A stretch of 64,000 nucleotides of DNA from Hathewaya limosa (lineage in GTDB: Bacteria > Bacillota > Clostridia > Clostridiales > Clostridiaceae): the NCBI RefSeq assembly GCF_030815255.1, contig NZ_JAUSWN010000010.1:1-64000 (forward strand). Reading direction: 5' to 3'. Of the stretch, positions 27,213 through 36,862 are shown piece by piece. Each line of letters starts with the position of its first letter. Position 1 is the first letter of the stretch. The position numbers and the translations under genes are program-made. The notes under the pieces are model-generated. The model worked only from the letters and a program-made list of their open reading frames with translations. It was not told where the DNA came from and made no database searches.

Positions 27213-27625
27213 AAAATATATAACTATTTAGTCTAATAAGAATTCAGAGGTACATTTATTTTAAGTGATTTTAATAAATAGTACCTCAAAATTTTATATG
27301 TTTATGTAAAATATATGAATACAAGATAAAAATCATATGGTATTATATAGTATATAATACTCTTTAAAAAAAGTATTATATGTTTTATATTTTTAAAATT
27401 GTAATTATGCTTGTAAAATGTATTAAAAAGCAAATAAAATATAGAAATAATATGGAAAATTTAAACTGTTTAGCAAATACAATTTCATGATATGTATAGA
27501 TATTATAAAAAAGATATGGTATCATATATTGTTGATTTAAGATAATAGAAATTATAATTTTAAAGGTATAAGATATTATATGTAAAAGTAAAGAACAATT
27601 AAAATAGGTATAGAAAGGGATAGCT
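27213..27625. other. AT-rich intergenic region with hairpins
   Basis: Region of 413 bases. A hairpin at 27247-27287 (GAGGTAC...GTACCTC, extended by ATTTATT/AATAAAT) is the likely rplY terminator, though its U-run is weak. A perfect 10-bp inverted repeat ATATAATACT (27352-27361) with 27372-27381 lies further on. No coding frame was seen, and no clear promoter for the next gene: TTGATT at 27532 has only 15 bases to TATAAT at 27553. Confidence 0.6.
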
Positions 27626-28693
27626 ATGGATATACAGAAAAAGTTTAACGAAAAACTTTCTAAATTGTTATTTTTAGAACTTAAAAAAGGACATAATTTA
27701 GGAGAATATGAAATAAAGGAAAATATTTATGTTCCAATAAAAGCAGAATCAATTGTGGACAGAGTTAATCATGGAGAAAAAGCTAAGGAAATTCCAATAT
27801 CCTTTTTTATTGAGGGCATAATATTTGTATTAGGTGCGGATCCGCTTTTTAAGTATAAAAAAGAATATTTGAATATACTGAATAACATAAATAATAGTGT
27901 TGACTTTATAAAAAATAAAATTTTTAATGAAATAAAAGAGCATAGATATGAAGATGCATATATTTTTCTAAAAGGATTATTAAATTTAGAGTCTACAGAA
28001 GAAATTTTTGATAAATGTTTTTTATTGTTAGAAAATTTACGAAAATTAGATAAAGAATATTTAGATGAGGAATTAGAAATAATTGAAAAAGCTAAAAAAT
28101 TACCTAATTTTGCTGAGCCTTATTTATACGATAGTATAGTTTCAAGAGATAAGGAAGAATTCTCAAAGGCGCTAGTAAGTATACATACTTATTTAGAGTT
28201 AGGTGGAAAAGAAACTAAGGAAATTTCAGAGTTTAAGGAAAATCTTATAAATATAAATCAATATAATAAAGGTAAAGAATTAGCTTTTTCAGAACCAGAA
28301 AATGCATTAAAACATTTACTACCCTTAATTGATTATTTCGGAGATAGTGCTAATATATATTATTATATAGCATTATGTTATAGGGTTTTAGGTAATTTCG
28401 AAAAAGCAATATATTATTTAAATGAGGCATCTGTTTTTGATGAAGCTTTATTGGAGGTAATGAATGAATATGGAATTAATTATGCCAGTTTAGGAGATTT
28501 CAAGAAAGCTACACTATATTTTGAAAAGGCTTTTGAAACATCTAAGTCAATAGAAATATGTACTAATATAGTTATGTGTTATTTAAATTTAAATGATTTA
28601 GAAAATGCTAAAAAATTTATGGAAGAAGCTATTAAAATAGATAAAGATGATGAAATAGTTAATGAATTAAAAGTTTATTTTAAAGATTTATAA
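27626..28693 (+). CDS. Tetratricopeptide-repeat protein
   Basis: Protein of 355 residues, no signal peptide. The C-terminal third has recognisable TPR units: ANIYYYIALCYRVLGNFEKA (about 242), VMNEYGINYASLGDFKKATLYFEKA (about 275) and TNIVMCYLNLNDLENAKKFM (about 310), each with the G/A/Y spacing of the 34-residue repeat. The N-terminal region is helical and likely holds more divergent repeats. TPRs form protein-binding scaffolds; the partner is unknown. galU starts 33 bases later, so cotranscription is likely. Confidence 0.85.
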   Translation: MDIQKKFNEKLSKLLFLELKKGHNLGEYEIKENIYVPIKAESIVDRVNHGEKAKEIPISFFIEGIIFVLGADPLFKYKKEYLNILNNINNSVDFIKNKIFNEIKEHRYEDAYIFLKGLLNLESTEEIFDKCFLLLENLRKLDKEYLDEELEIIEKAKKLPNFAEPYLYDSIVSRDKEEFSKALVSIHTYLELGGKETKEISEFKENLININQYNKGKELAFSEPENALKHLLPLIDYFGDSANIYYYIALCYRVLGNFEKAIYYLNEASVFDEALLEVMNEYGINYASLGDFKKATLYFEKAFETSKSIEICTNIVMCYLNLNDLENAKKFMEEAIKIDKDDEIVNELKVYFKDL

Positions 28694-28726
28694 TGAGTAG
28701 ACTAGAGAGTAGGGGGAAGTAAAAGA

Positions 28727-29632
28727 ATGAAAGTTAAAAAAGCGATAATACCAGCAGCAGGTTTGGGAACTAGATTTTTACCAGCTACTAAAGCTCAACC
28801 AAAGGAAATGTTACCTATTGTAGATAAACCAACAATTCAATATATAATAGAGGAAGCAGTTAAATCAGGAATAGAACAAATACTTATAATTACAGGTAGA
28901 AATAAGAAATCTATAGAAGATCATTTTGATAAATCTTTTGAACTAGAAGCTCAACTAAAACAAAGCGGTAAAGATGAATTATTAGAGATGGTAAAAGAAA
29001 TTTCTAATATGGTTGATATACATTACATAAGACAAAAGGAGCCTAAGGGGTTAGGGCATGCTATAAATTGTGCTAGAATATTTGTAGGAAATGAGCCTTT
29101 TGCAGTTCTTTTGGGTGATGATGTAGTAGATAGCAATAAGCCATGTTTAAAGCAATTGATGGAGTGTTATGAAGAATATAACACAAGCATATTGGGAGTA
29201 CAAGAAGTACCAGAAAAAGATGTGTCTAAGTATGGAATAGTAAAAGGAATCCAATTAAAAGACAGGGTTTATAAAGTAGAAGACATGGTGGAAAAACCAT
29301 CTATAGAAGAAGCGCCATCTAATGTGGCTATTTTAGGTAGATATATAATAACACCTCAAATATTTGATATCTTAGCAACTATTAAACCAGGTAAAAATAA
29401 TGAAATTCAACTAACTGATGCCTTAAAGGTATTAATGAATAAAGAAGAGATGTATGCATATAATTTCGAAGGTAGAAGATATGATGTAGGAGATAAGTTA
29501 GGATTTTTACAGGCTACTGTAGAATTTGCATTAAAAAGAGATGGTTTAAAAGATGAGTTTATGAAATATTTGCAAACTCTAAAATACAGCCCAGACTTTA
29601 TGGAACTTTATAATAAAATTAATAATAAATAA
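28727..29632 (+). CDS. galU: UTP-glucose-1-phosphate uridylyltransferase
   Basis: Makes UDP-glucose from UTP and glucose-1-phosphate. The 301-residue protein has the nucleotidyltransferase signature IPAAGLGTRFLPATKAQPKEM at residues 8-28, LLGDDVV with the metal-binding aspartates, GRYIITPQIF, and the RYDVGDKLGFLQA C-terminal block. It lies just upstream of the polysaccharide locus, for which UDP-glucose is a likely precursor, but its own terminator separates it. Confidence 0.97.
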   Translation: MKVKKAIIPAAGLGTRFLPATKAQPKEMLPIVDKPTIQYIIEEAVKSGIEQILIITGRNKKSIEDHFDKSFELEAQLKQSGKDELLEMVKEISNMVDIHYIRQKEPKGLGHAINCARIFVGNEPFAVLLGDDVVDSNKPCLKQLMECYEEYNTSILGVQEVPEKDVSKYGIVKGIQLKDRVYKVEDMVEKPSIEEAPSNVAILGRYIITPQIFDILATIKPGKNNEIQLTDALKVLMNKEEMYAYNFEGRRYDVGDKLGFLQATVEFALKRDGLKDEFMKYLQTLKYSPDFMELYNKINNK

Positions 29633-29660
29633 AAAAGTCCCTAAAAGGGACTTTTTTATA
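29631..29660 (+). terminator. Terminator after galU
   Basis: AAAAAAGTCCC (29631-29641) with GGGACTTTTTT (29647-29657) around a TAAAA loop. Confidence 0.92.
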
Positions 29661-29714
29661 TGAAATATAATAATATACAAGTATTTACACAAAATAAAGT
29701 CATAATATTAAATT

Positions 29715-29743
29715 TTTACAATTTTAAATAAATGTAGTATAAT
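29715..29743 (+). promoter_or_regulatory. Sigma-A promoter upstream of the polysaccharide locus
   Basis: TTTACA (29715-29720), 17 bases, TATAAT (29738-29743). It gives a roughly 190-base leader before the first polysaccharide gene. The 310-base gap between galU and that gene otherwise holds only the galU terminator and a second promoter. Confidence 0.7.
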
Positions 29744-29876
29744 TTTTTTGATATATTACACATATACGAGTCATTTTATCTTTATTATATAATTAAAAGC
29801 TAAACTACGAGTTATAAGAGTAGACAATTAAATTATTATGTACAGTTTGAAAAATATAATAAAACATAAAAAAATG

Positions 29877-29904
29877 TTGAATATTTTTTTCATTTATGTA
29901 AAAT
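29877..29904 (+). promoter_or_regulatory. Second candidate promoter of the polysaccharide locus
   Basis: TTGAAT (29877-29882), 16 bases, TAAAAT (29899-29904) preceded by TG. It is closer to the gene than the first promoter. Confidence 0.5.
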
Positions 29905-29942
29905 AAGAAGGTAGAGGTTCTATACTAAAAGGAAGTGATTCT

Positions 29943-31790
29943 ATGAAGAGAGATAAAAAACTTATTATTTTTGATATAATTTTAATAATTTTTTCATTGT
30001 ATTTAGCTATACTATTGAGATTTGATTTTGGTGCTATATCAGATTTTAATAAATATATAGTGTTTTTTAAACTATCAATACTCCCAGTTATAGTTATTAC
30101 AATATTTTTTAACAAGGTATTTAACTTATATAACAGTATATGGAAATATGCTTCTGTAGAGGAATTAATATCTATAATTTATTCCGTGTCTATTTCAAAT
30201 ATATTCTTTATAATTTATAGTTATTTTATTAATTATAAGTTATTTGAAAGCAATTATTATAGATTTCCGTTTACTGTACATATTATATTTTGGATACTAT
30301 CAATTGTAAGTTTAGGTGGTACAAGATTCGTATATAGGATAATAGAAGATAAAAAAGCACAAAAGCTTAATAAAAAAGCGAGAAAAAATTTAATTATTAT
30401 AGGGGCTGGTGATGCCGCTGCACTTATAATTAAAGAGATTGGAAGAAATACAGAATTAAACTATAAGATAATAGGATTAATTGATGATGATAGAGATAAA
30501 GTAGGTAAGCGTATAAACAGTATTCCTGTATTAGGAGGAAGAAACGATATATTATCTATAACACGTAAAAAGCATATAGATGAGATAATATTTGCAATTC
30601 CTTCTGTGGATGCATCAACTAAGAGTGAAATAATATCTATATGTAAAGAAACTAAGTGTAGATTAAGAACACTTCCAAGTATGGATGAAGTTATTGATGG
30701 TAAATTTAATATGAGTAAAATCAGAGATGTTAATATTGAGGACCTATTAGGTAGAGAAGAAATAAAGCTTGATAATAGTAATATTAGTAATTTTATAAAA
30801 GATAAAGTTGTTTTAGTTACAGGTGGTGGAGGATCTATAGGATCAGAATTATGTAGACAAATAGTTAAATTTTCGCCATCTAAGTTGTTGATTTTAGATA
30901 TATACGAAAATAATGTTTACGATGTTCAAATGGAACTAAATTATACTTATCCTAATCTAAAAAAAGAAGTTATAATTGCATCTATAAGGGATAAAAAAAG
31001 ATTAGAAGAAATTTTTGAAGAATACAAGCCAGCGGTAGTATTTCATGCTGCAGCTCATAAACATGTACCTTTAATGGAAGATAATCCAGCAGAGGCTATT
31101 AAAAATAATATTGTTGGTACACATAATCTAATAAAATGTGCAGATAAGTATAATGTAAAAAAATTTGTGCAAATAAGTACAGATAAAGCGGTAAATCCAA
31201 CTAATGTTATGGGAGCTACAAAGAGATTTTGTGAAATAATGATACAGGCATATGACAAAGTAAGTAAAACTGAGTTTGTTGCAGTAAGGTTTGGAAATGT
31301 CCTTGGAAGTAATGGATCTGTAATTCCACTATTTAAAAAGCAAATAGCACATGGGGGGCCAGTTACAGTAACTCATCCAGAGATAAATAGATTTTTTATG
31401 ACTATACCAGAAGCAGCTCAATTAGTAATACAGGCAGCAGCTATGGCTCAAGGTGGAGAAATCTTTGTTCTTGATATGGGAACACCAGTTAAAATAGCTG
31501 ATCTAGCTAAAGATTTAATAGAGCTTTCTGGATTTAGACCAAATGAAGATATAAAAATTGAATATACTGGTTTAAGACCTGGTGAAAAACTTTATGAAGA
31601 ATTATTGATGGATAAAAAGGCATTAAATTCAACTAAACATAGAAAAATATTTGTTGAAAAACCAATGGAACATGACTTGGAATTTGTAGAAAAATCTATA
31701 GAGGAATTTAGAAATGCATTTTATTATTCTGATGAAGAAATAATGAAATTAGTAGAAGAAAAAGTTCCTACGTACATGAGAAAAAAATAA
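29943..31790 (+). CDS. Membrane-bound NDP-sugar 4,6-dehydratase (PglF/CapD/EpsC family)
   Basis: Large two-Rossmann protein of 615 residues. Four hydrophobic helices lie in about residues 12-125; a first nucleotide-binding fold has IIGAGDAAALI (about 153), and the catalytic SDR domain has VTGGGGSIGSE (about 292-302) and STDKAVNPTNVMGATKR (about 410-428). The methionine where most SDRs have tyrosine is normal in this UDP-GlcNAc 4,6-dehydratase class. Such enzymes begin synthesis of bacillosamine, FucNAc or QuiNAc precursors. First gene of the polysaccharide locus; AAGGAAGTGA site before ATG. Confidence 0.92.
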   Translation: MKRDKKLIIFDIILIIFSLYLAILLRFDFGAISDFNKYIVFFKLSILPVIVITIFFNKVFNLYNSIWKYASVEELISIIYSVSISNIFFIIYSYFINYKLFESNYYRFPFTVHIIFWILSIVSLGGTRFVYRIIEDKKAQKLNKKARKNLIIIGAGDAAALIIKEIGRNTELNYKIIGLIDDDRDKVGKRINSIPVLGGRNDILSITRKKHIDEIIFAIPSVDASTKSEIISICKETKCRLRTLPSMDEVIDGKFNMSKIRDVNIEDLLGREEIKLDNSNISNFIKDKVVLVTGGGGSIGSELCRQIVKFSPSKLLILDIYENNVYDVQMELNYTYPNLKKEVIIASIRDKKRLEEIFEEYKPAVVFHAAAHKHVPLMEDNPAEAIKNNIVGTHNLIKCADKYNVKKFVQISTDKAVNPTNVMGATKRFCEIMIQAYDKVSKTEFVAVRFGNVLGSNGSVIPLFKKQIAHGGPVTVTHPEINRFFMTIPEAAQLVIQAAAMAQGGEIFVLDMGTPVKIADLAKDLIELSGFRPNEDIKIEYTGLRPGEKLYEELLMDKKALNSTKHRKIFVEKPMEHDLEFVEKSIEEFRNAFYYSDEEIMKLVEEKVPTYMRKK

Positions 31791-31920
31791 AAAATATTTT
31801 AAATTGGAAATATATTAAAAGTTAAATTTTTAACTAAATTAATATAGAGTTTTATAGAAAATTAGTGATAAAATAGTTTTATTAATTAAATTATTGGTTA
31901 AATTATTAGGAGGTTTGACT

Positions 31921-33237
31921 ATGTCAGAACTTAAAGAACAATTATTAAAAAAAATTGAGAACAAAACAGCGAAGTTAGGAGTAGTAGGATTAGGTTACGT
32001 AGGACTTCCTTTAGCAGTAGAAAAAGCTAAAGCTGGTTTTGAAGTAATTGGTTTTGATGTGCAAGAAGAAAAAGTAAATCTTGTTAATGAAGGCAAGAAC
32101 TACATAGGAGATATAATTGATTCAGATTTAGCTAAATTAGTTAAAGAGGGAAAAATTAAAGCAACAACAGATTTTTCTTTCGTATCTGAAGTTGATGCTA
32201 TAGCAATAGCTGTTCCAACACCATTAGATAAGTTTAAACAACCAGATGTATCTTATGTTAAAAAATCTACTGAAGATATTTCTAAATATCTACACAAAGG
32301 AATGTTAGTAGTTTTAGAAAGTACAACTTATCCAGGAACAACTGAAGAGATAGTAAAACCTATTCTTGAACAAAGTGGGTTAAAATGCGGAGAAGATTTC
32401 TTCCTAGCATTTTCACCAGAAAGAGTTGACCCAGGTAATAAACAATTTAAAACTAAAAATACTCCAAAGGTTGTTGGGGGATGTACTCCAGAATGTACAG
32501 AAATAGCTGCTACATTATATAGAAGCGTTTTAGAAGGGGATGTATTTACAGTATCATCACCAGCAGTAGCAGAAATGGAAAAAATTCTTGAAAACACATT
32601 TAGACATATAAATATTGGTCTTGTAAATGAAATGGCTGTTTTATGTGGAAAAATGGGTATAGATATTTGGGAAGTTATAGAAGCTGCTAAAACTAAACCT
32701 TATGGATTTATGCCATTCTATCCAGGTCCAGGCTTAGGAGGACACTGTATACCATTAGATCCATTCTATTTAACTTATAAGGCTAGAGAGTATGATTATC
32801 ATACAAGATTAATCGAAACAGCTGGTGAAATTAATGATATGATGCCAGAATTCGTAGTTGATAACGCTATGAAACTTTTAAATACTCAAAAGAAATCATT
32901 AAACGGAGCAAAAGTTTTACTTTTAGGTGTAGCTTATAAAAAGGATATTGACGATATGAGAGAATCACCAGCACTAAAAGTAATAGAGCATTTAGAAAAA
33001 GCAGGTGCTGAAGTTTTAATTAATGATCCATATGTCCCAACTTTTAAACATTGTGGAAAAACATATACTTCTATTGATTACAAAGAAGGCATAAATGTTG
33101 CGGATATGGTAATAATAACTACAGATCATAGTGATTATGATTACGATTATGTTGTAGAAAAAGCAAACTTAGTATATGATACAAGAAATGCTACTAAGAA
33201 TGTAAAAACTAATAGAGAAAAAATCAATAAGCTTTAA
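31921..33237 (+). CDS. Nucleotide-sugar dehydrogenase, WbpA/WecC type
   Basis: NAD-dependent UDP-sugar 6-dehydrogenase of 438 residues that oxidises an amino sugar to its uronic acid. GLGYVGLPLAVEKA is the NAD-binding start, ESTTYPGTTEE and FSPERVDPGN follow, and the catalytic cysteine is in GPGLGGHCIPLDP (about 268-281). The C-terminal UDP-binding domain has GVAYKKDIDDMRESPALKV. The PYGFMPFYPGPGLGG form looks most like WbpA, which oxidises UDP-GlcNAc. The start is ATG 31921 after TTAGGAGGTT, although the frame is open to 31894. The presence of WbpB-, WbpD- and WbpI-like genes in the same locus supports the substrate inference. Confidence 0.9.
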   Translation: MSELKEQLLKKIENKTAKLGVVGLGYVGLPLAVEKAKAGFEVIGFDVQEEKVNLVNEGKNYIGDIIDSDLAKLVKEGKIKATTDFSFVSEVDAIAIAVPTPLDKFKQPDVSYVKKSTEDISKYLHKGMLVVLESTTYPGTTEEIVKPILEQSGLKCGEDFFLAFSPERVDPGNKQFKTKNTPKVVGGCTPECTEIAATLYRSVLEGDVFTVSSPAVAEMEKILENTFRHINIGLVNEMAVLCGKMGIDIWEVIEAAKTKPYGFMPFYPGPGLGGHCIPLDPFYLTYKAREYDYHTRLIETAGEINDMMPEFVVDNAMKLLNTQKKSLNGAKVLLLGVAYKKDIDDMRESPALKVIEHLEKAGAEVLINDPYVPTFKHCGKTYTSIDYKEGINVADMVIITTDHSDYDYDYVVEKANLVYDTRNATKNVKTNREKINKL

Positions 33238-33259
33238 TATAAAAGTAGTATAATCTTGA

Positions 33260-33294
33260 GCAAAGGATATCAATTTTAAATTGGTATTCTTTGC
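33260..33294 (+). promoter_or_regulatory. Hairpin before the first flippase gene
   Basis: A 14-bp stem with two G-T pairs (33260-33273 with 33281-33294) lies between the dehydrogenase and flippase genes. There is no U-run after it, so it is more likely an RNA-processing or stabilising hairpin than a terminator. Confidence 0.45.
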
Positions 33295-33320
33295 AATAAT
33301 ATTAAATGAGGATATTTAAG

Positions 33321-34613
33321 GTGAGTCAATATAAAAAAAATATATTAAATAATTTTATGGCAAACATATTTAATATGGTTTTAGCGTTTGTTATTAGTAT
33401 TTTAATTGCTAGAAAATTAGGACCAACAGGTAGAGGTTATCTAGCTTTTTTTATGTTAATAGCGGATTTAGTAGCTAGTTATGGACATTTAGGAATAATA
33501 AATGCTACTAATTATTTTGAAACAAGAATGGGTTTTAAAAAAGAAAAGATATACAATATAAACTTAACGTATAATATATTGATATGCATAATAATGGCAG
33601 TAGTTTTTAGTGTACTTTATACAAATGGGATTGCATTTAAAAATTATGATGTTCCATTATTTAGTGCTTTTATAGCATATACGATTCTCATATTATTGAG
33701 ATCTTTTTTAAATACTATATATATTGGTGATGAAAGAATCAAATCCATGAATATGTTTACTGTAGTAACTGCCACAATATCATCAGTTATAGTACTTTTA
33801 AACATTACACATTTAACACTTTTTATGTATGTGGGTATAAAAGTTATTGAGGTAGGGATAAATGTACTACTATTATTATTTAATTCAAAATATAAATATA
33901 AACCAGATTTAGATTTAAAAATAATAAAAGAAGAAATTAAATATGGAATTAATCCATTGCTTGCTAGTTTATCAATTTATTTGAATTATAAAATAGATAA
34001 ATTTTTAATTAAATTTTTAAATGGTATTACTGAATTAGGATTATATTCAAATGCAGTAACTTTATCTGAATTGGTTTTAATAATACCTCAAGCTATAGCT
34101 AATCCTATAACAGCAAAATTATATAACCTTTCATTGGAGTCTGAGGAAAGAAAAGAAACAATTTTAAAGACTTTAAGGTATGGTTTTACAGCTTGTGTAA
34201 TGTTGACAGTAATTGGAATGTGTTGTATTCCTTTAATTCCAGTGGTATATGGAACCAAATATATACCTTCTAAGCTTATGACTTTTATATTGTTTTTAAG
34301 TATACCTTTTGTTTCTATTGGTAAAATCACAACTCCATATTTTTATTCTAGTGGAAATGTAAAAATCATAACCAAGTTTTCCGTAATATCTTTAATAGTT
34401 AACACTGTACTAAACTTCATACTTATTCCTAGAATGGGTGGGAATGGGGCTGCTATAGCATCTACTATTTCTTATACTATATATGGAGTTCAGTATATTA
34501 GATATTTTAAAAAGGAATTCAATGTTAAAACAAAAGAACTATTATTTATTAATAAAAGTGAAATGTTGGTATTAATTGAACAAATTAAGAACAAAATAAA
34601 AAGATTTACTTAG
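33321..34613 (+). CDS. Oligosaccharide flippase, Wzx type (first copy)
   Basis: Polytopic membrane protein of 430 residues of the MOP/Wzx superfamily, with 12-14 hydrophobic segments and few charges between them. FMANIFNMVLAFVISILIARKLGPTGRGYLAFFM is the characteristic N-terminal region. It would flip undecaprenyl-linked repeat units across the membrane. I take GTG 33321 as start because GAGG lies 9 bases before it; an in-frame ATG at 33306 has no ribosome site. The locus has a second flippase (36863) and a MurJ (53713). Confidence 0.85.
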   Translation: MSQYKKNILNNFMANIFNMVLAFVISILIARKLGPTGRGYLAFFMLIADLVASYGHLGIINATNYFETRMGFKKEKIYNINLTYNILICIIMAVVFSVLYTNGIAFKNYDVPLFSAFIAYTILILLRSFLNTIYIGDERIKSMNMFTVVTATISSVIVLLNITHLTLFMYVGIKVIEVGINVLLLLFNSKYKYKPDLDLKIIKEEIKYGINPLLASLSIYLNYKIDKFLIKFLNGITELGLYSNAVTLSELVLIIPQAIANPITAKLYNLSLESEERKETILKTLRYGFTACVMLTVIGMCCIPLIPVVYGTKYIPSKLMTFILFLSIPFVSIGKITTPYFYSSGNVKIITKFSVISLIVNTVLNFILIPRMGGNGAAIASTISYTIYGVQYIRYFKKEFNVKTKELLFINKSEMLVLIEQIKNKIKRFT

Positions 34614-34652
34614 GCTAGAAGAACTCACAATTAAAAAAATTGTATTTTAAAG

Positions 34653-34686
34653 TAAGACATAAAAATATTATTTTTATGTCTTATTA
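34653..34686. terminator. Terminator after the first flippase gene
   Basis: A 13-bp perfect stem (TAAGACATAAAAA, 34653-34665, with 34671-34683) around TATTA. Confidence 0.8.
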
Positions 34687-34838
34687 ATAAGATACAATAT
34701 ATACACAAATATTTTATTTAATGTAGATGTTTACTATATAAAAAGGTAAAAATAATAAGAATAAACTTATAAAAATTTATAGAATTTTTATAATAAAATT
34801 TAACTTAAGGGCTATAATGTTAATATAAATTTATAAAT

Positions 34839-34878
34839 TTGACATTAAATAGTATGATATAATATTAACTTAAGTTAA
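34839..34878 (+). promoter_or_regulatory. Promoter/operator candidate of the second polysaccharide operon
   Basis: TTGACA (34839-34844) is followed at 18 bases by TATTAA and at 13 bases by TATAAT, so the exact -10 is uncertain. The perfect palindrome TTAACTTAAGTTAA (34865-34878) overlaps the expected transcription start and looks like a repressor operator; a related half (TAACTTAAG) occurs at 34801-34809. Confidence 0.5.
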
Positions 34879-34961
34879 GAAAATTTAATAATATGGACAA
34901 GTGTTTTACATTATTTTATTTAAATAAAAAATCATAATAAAAAAGAGAAGGAAGTGTTCTT

Positions 34962-36062
34962 ATGTTAAAACTTGCAATAATAGGATGCGGAAGAATATCA
35001 TATAAACATGTAGAGGCTATAATTAGTAATAAAGATGAAGCTGTATTAGTAGCAGTGTGTGATGTTGTTAAAGAAAAGGCAGAAGAGAAAAAAAATGGCT
35101 ATTTAGAAAAAATGGGCAATGAATATAAAGTAAATGTGTATACTGATTATAAAGAAATGTTAGAAAAAGAAGATATAGATGTAGTAACTATAGCTACAGA
35201 AAGTGGATATCATCCAGAAATTGCAATAAACTGTATGAATAAGAAAAAGCACGTTATTGTTGAAAAACCAATGGCATTATCTATAGAGGATGCAGATAAA
35301 ATGATAGAGACTGCAAAAAATAATAATGTAAAATTATGTGTAAGCCATCAAAATAGATTTAATAAACCTATTCAACAATTAAGAAAAGCTATAGAATCAG
35401 ATAGATTTGGTAGACTTGTAAATGGTACAGCTAGAATTCTTTGGAATAGAAATATGGGATACTACAATCAAGCTCCATGGAGAGGAACATGGGCACAAGA
35501 TGGTGGTACATTAATGAATCAATGTATACATAATATAGATTTACTTCAATGGATGATGGGCGGAGAAATTGACACAGTTTATGCACAATGTGATACTTTC
35601 CTAAGAGATATTCAAGCAGAAGATTTTGGCGCTATAGTTATAAGATTTAAAAATGGATCAATAGGAATAATAGAAGGAAGCGCATGTGTATACCCTAAAA
35701 ATTTAGAAGAAACTTTAAGTATATTCGGTGAAAAAGGAACAGTATGCATAGGTGGTCTTGCCGTTAATAAAATAGAAACTTGGAGATTTGAAGACGAAAA
35801 AGAAAATGAAGAAGCAGATATATTAGCAGCTCAAGCAGGGGATCCAGATACAGTATATGGTTTTGGTCATACTCCTTTATTTAAGGATATGATAGATGCT
35901 ATAAATGAAGATAGACAGCCATTAGTAAGTGGAGAAGAAGGTAAAAAAGGTATGACTATAATTTTGGCTGCATATAAGTCAAGATTAACAGGAGAACCAG
36001 TTAAATTCCCATTAGAGCATTTCGCGTCAACAGATATGGCTAATGTAAAGAAGTTACATTAA
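34962..36062 (+). CDS. Gfo/Idh/MocA oxidoreductase, WbpB/WlbA-like
   Basis: NAD-dependent sugar oxidoreductase of 366 residues. LAIIGCGRISYKHVEAI is the Rossmann start, VEKPMALS holds the catalytic lysine (EKP, about residue 100), and GGTLMNQCIHNIDLLQWMMG holds the family histidine region. WbpB and WlbA oxidise C3 of UDP-GlcNAcA to prepare it for transamination. The neighbouring hexapeptide acyltransferase and the WbpA-like dehydrogenase fit that pathway. It is the first gene after an internal promoter and has AAGGAAGTG upstream. Confidence 0.88.
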   Translation: MLKLAIIGCGRISYKHVEAIISNKDEAVLVAVCDVVKEKAEEKKNGYLEKMGNEYKVNVYTDYKEMLEKEDIDVVTIATESGYHPEIAINCMNKKKHVIVEKPMALSIEDADKMIETAKNNNVKLCVSHQNRFNKPIQQLRKAIESDRFGRLVNGTARILWNRNMGYYNQAPWRGTWAQDGGTLMNQCIHNIDLLQWMMGGEIDTVYAQCDTFLRDIQAEDFGAIVIRFKNGSIGIIEGSACVYPKNLEETLSIFGEKGTVCIGGLAVNKIETWRFEDEKENEEADILAAQAGDPDTVYGFGHTPLFKDMIDAINEDRQPLVSGEEGKKGMTIILAAYKSRLTGEPVKFPLEHFASTDMANVKKLH

Positions 36063-36082
36063 TAAAAATAGGAGAATTAGAG

Positions 36083-36832
36083 ATGAAAATGAATTATATT
36101 TCAGAGAAAGCTACATTGGGCAAAGAAGTTAAGTTAGGAAGATTTTCTATAATAGAAGATGATGTAGTTATAGGAGAAAATTGCATTATAGGTAATAATG
36201 TTGTAATTCATAAAGGGAGTATCATAGGTAATAATGTTAGAATAGATGATAATGCTATAATAGGAAAAGAGCCTATGAGAGCCGTAAATAGTATTTTTAA
36301 AAATGATAAAAAATTCTCACCTTGTAAAATAAATGATGAATGTTTAATCGGTGCTAGTGTAATTATTTATGTAGGTTGTGAAATAGGTAAAAAAACTTTA
36401 GTTGCAGATTTAGCTGTAGTTAGAGAAGATGTAACTATTGGAGAAAAGAATATAATTGGTAAAGGTGCTACTATAGAGAACTTCTGTAAGGTAGGATCAA
36501 ATTGTAAAATTCAAACTAATGTATATTTAACAGCTTATTCAGAAGTAGAAGATAATGTATTTATAGCACCATGTGTTGTTACTTCAAATGATAATTATGC
36601 TGCTAGATCAAAAGAGAGATTTGGAAAATTTAAAGGCGTAACTGTTAAAAAAGGTGGTAGAATAGGAGCTGGAGCCGTAATTTTACCAGGTAAGTTTATA
36701 AAAGAAGATGGATTAGTTGCTGCAGGATCTGTGGTGACTAAAGATGTTGAAAATGAGACAATAGTAGCAGGAAATCCAGCAAAATATTTTAGAAATGTTC
36801 CAGAGGATCAATTACTTAAGAACCAAGAATAG
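36083..36832 (+). CDS. Left-handed beta-helix acyltransferase, WbpD-like
   Basis: Hexapeptide-repeat transferase of 249 residues. Nearly the whole chain is [IVL]GxNxx-type hexapeptides (for example IGENCIIGNNVVIHKGS), with the catalytic-region SNDNYAARSKERFGKFKG and the terminal GNPAKYFR typical of sugar N-acetyltransferases. By position after the WbpB-like gene it probably acetylates a 3-amino group of a UDP-uronic acid. A WbpE-type aminotransferase that would supply this amine was not found in the window. The unusual length (249 against about 190 for WbpD) comes from extra N-terminal coils. Confidence 0.85.
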   Translation: MKMNYISEKATLGKEVKLGRFSIIEDDVVIGENCIIGNNVVIHKGSIIGNNVRIDDNAIIGKEPMRAVNSIFKNDKKFSPCKINDECLIGASVIIYVGCEIGKKTLVADLAVVREDVTIGEKNIIGKGATIENFCKVGSNCKIQTNVYLTAYSEVEDNVFIAPCVVTSNDNYAARSKERFGKFKGVTVKKGGRIGAGAVILPGKFIKEDGLVAAGSVVTKDVENETIVAGNPAKYFRNVPEDQLLKNQE

Positions 36833-36862
36833 TGGTTGGTTGCATTTAGGAGTGAAATATTA

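Larger units (their letters stand above)
34614..34961. other. Intergenic region with terminator, promoter and palindrome
   Basis: Region of 348 bases. It holds a strong terminator (34653-34683), TTGACA at 34839-34844 with possible -10 elements TATTAA/TATAAT downstream, and a perfect 14-bp palindrome TTAACTTAAGTTAA at 34865-34878. No coding sequence is visible. It splits the polysaccharide locus into two transcription units. Confidence 0.65.

Noticed and set aside
26201..27625. Mobile element or CRISPR in the AT-rich gaps
   Set aside because: No transposase remnant, direct terminal repeats or regularly spaced repeats; only short inverted repeats.
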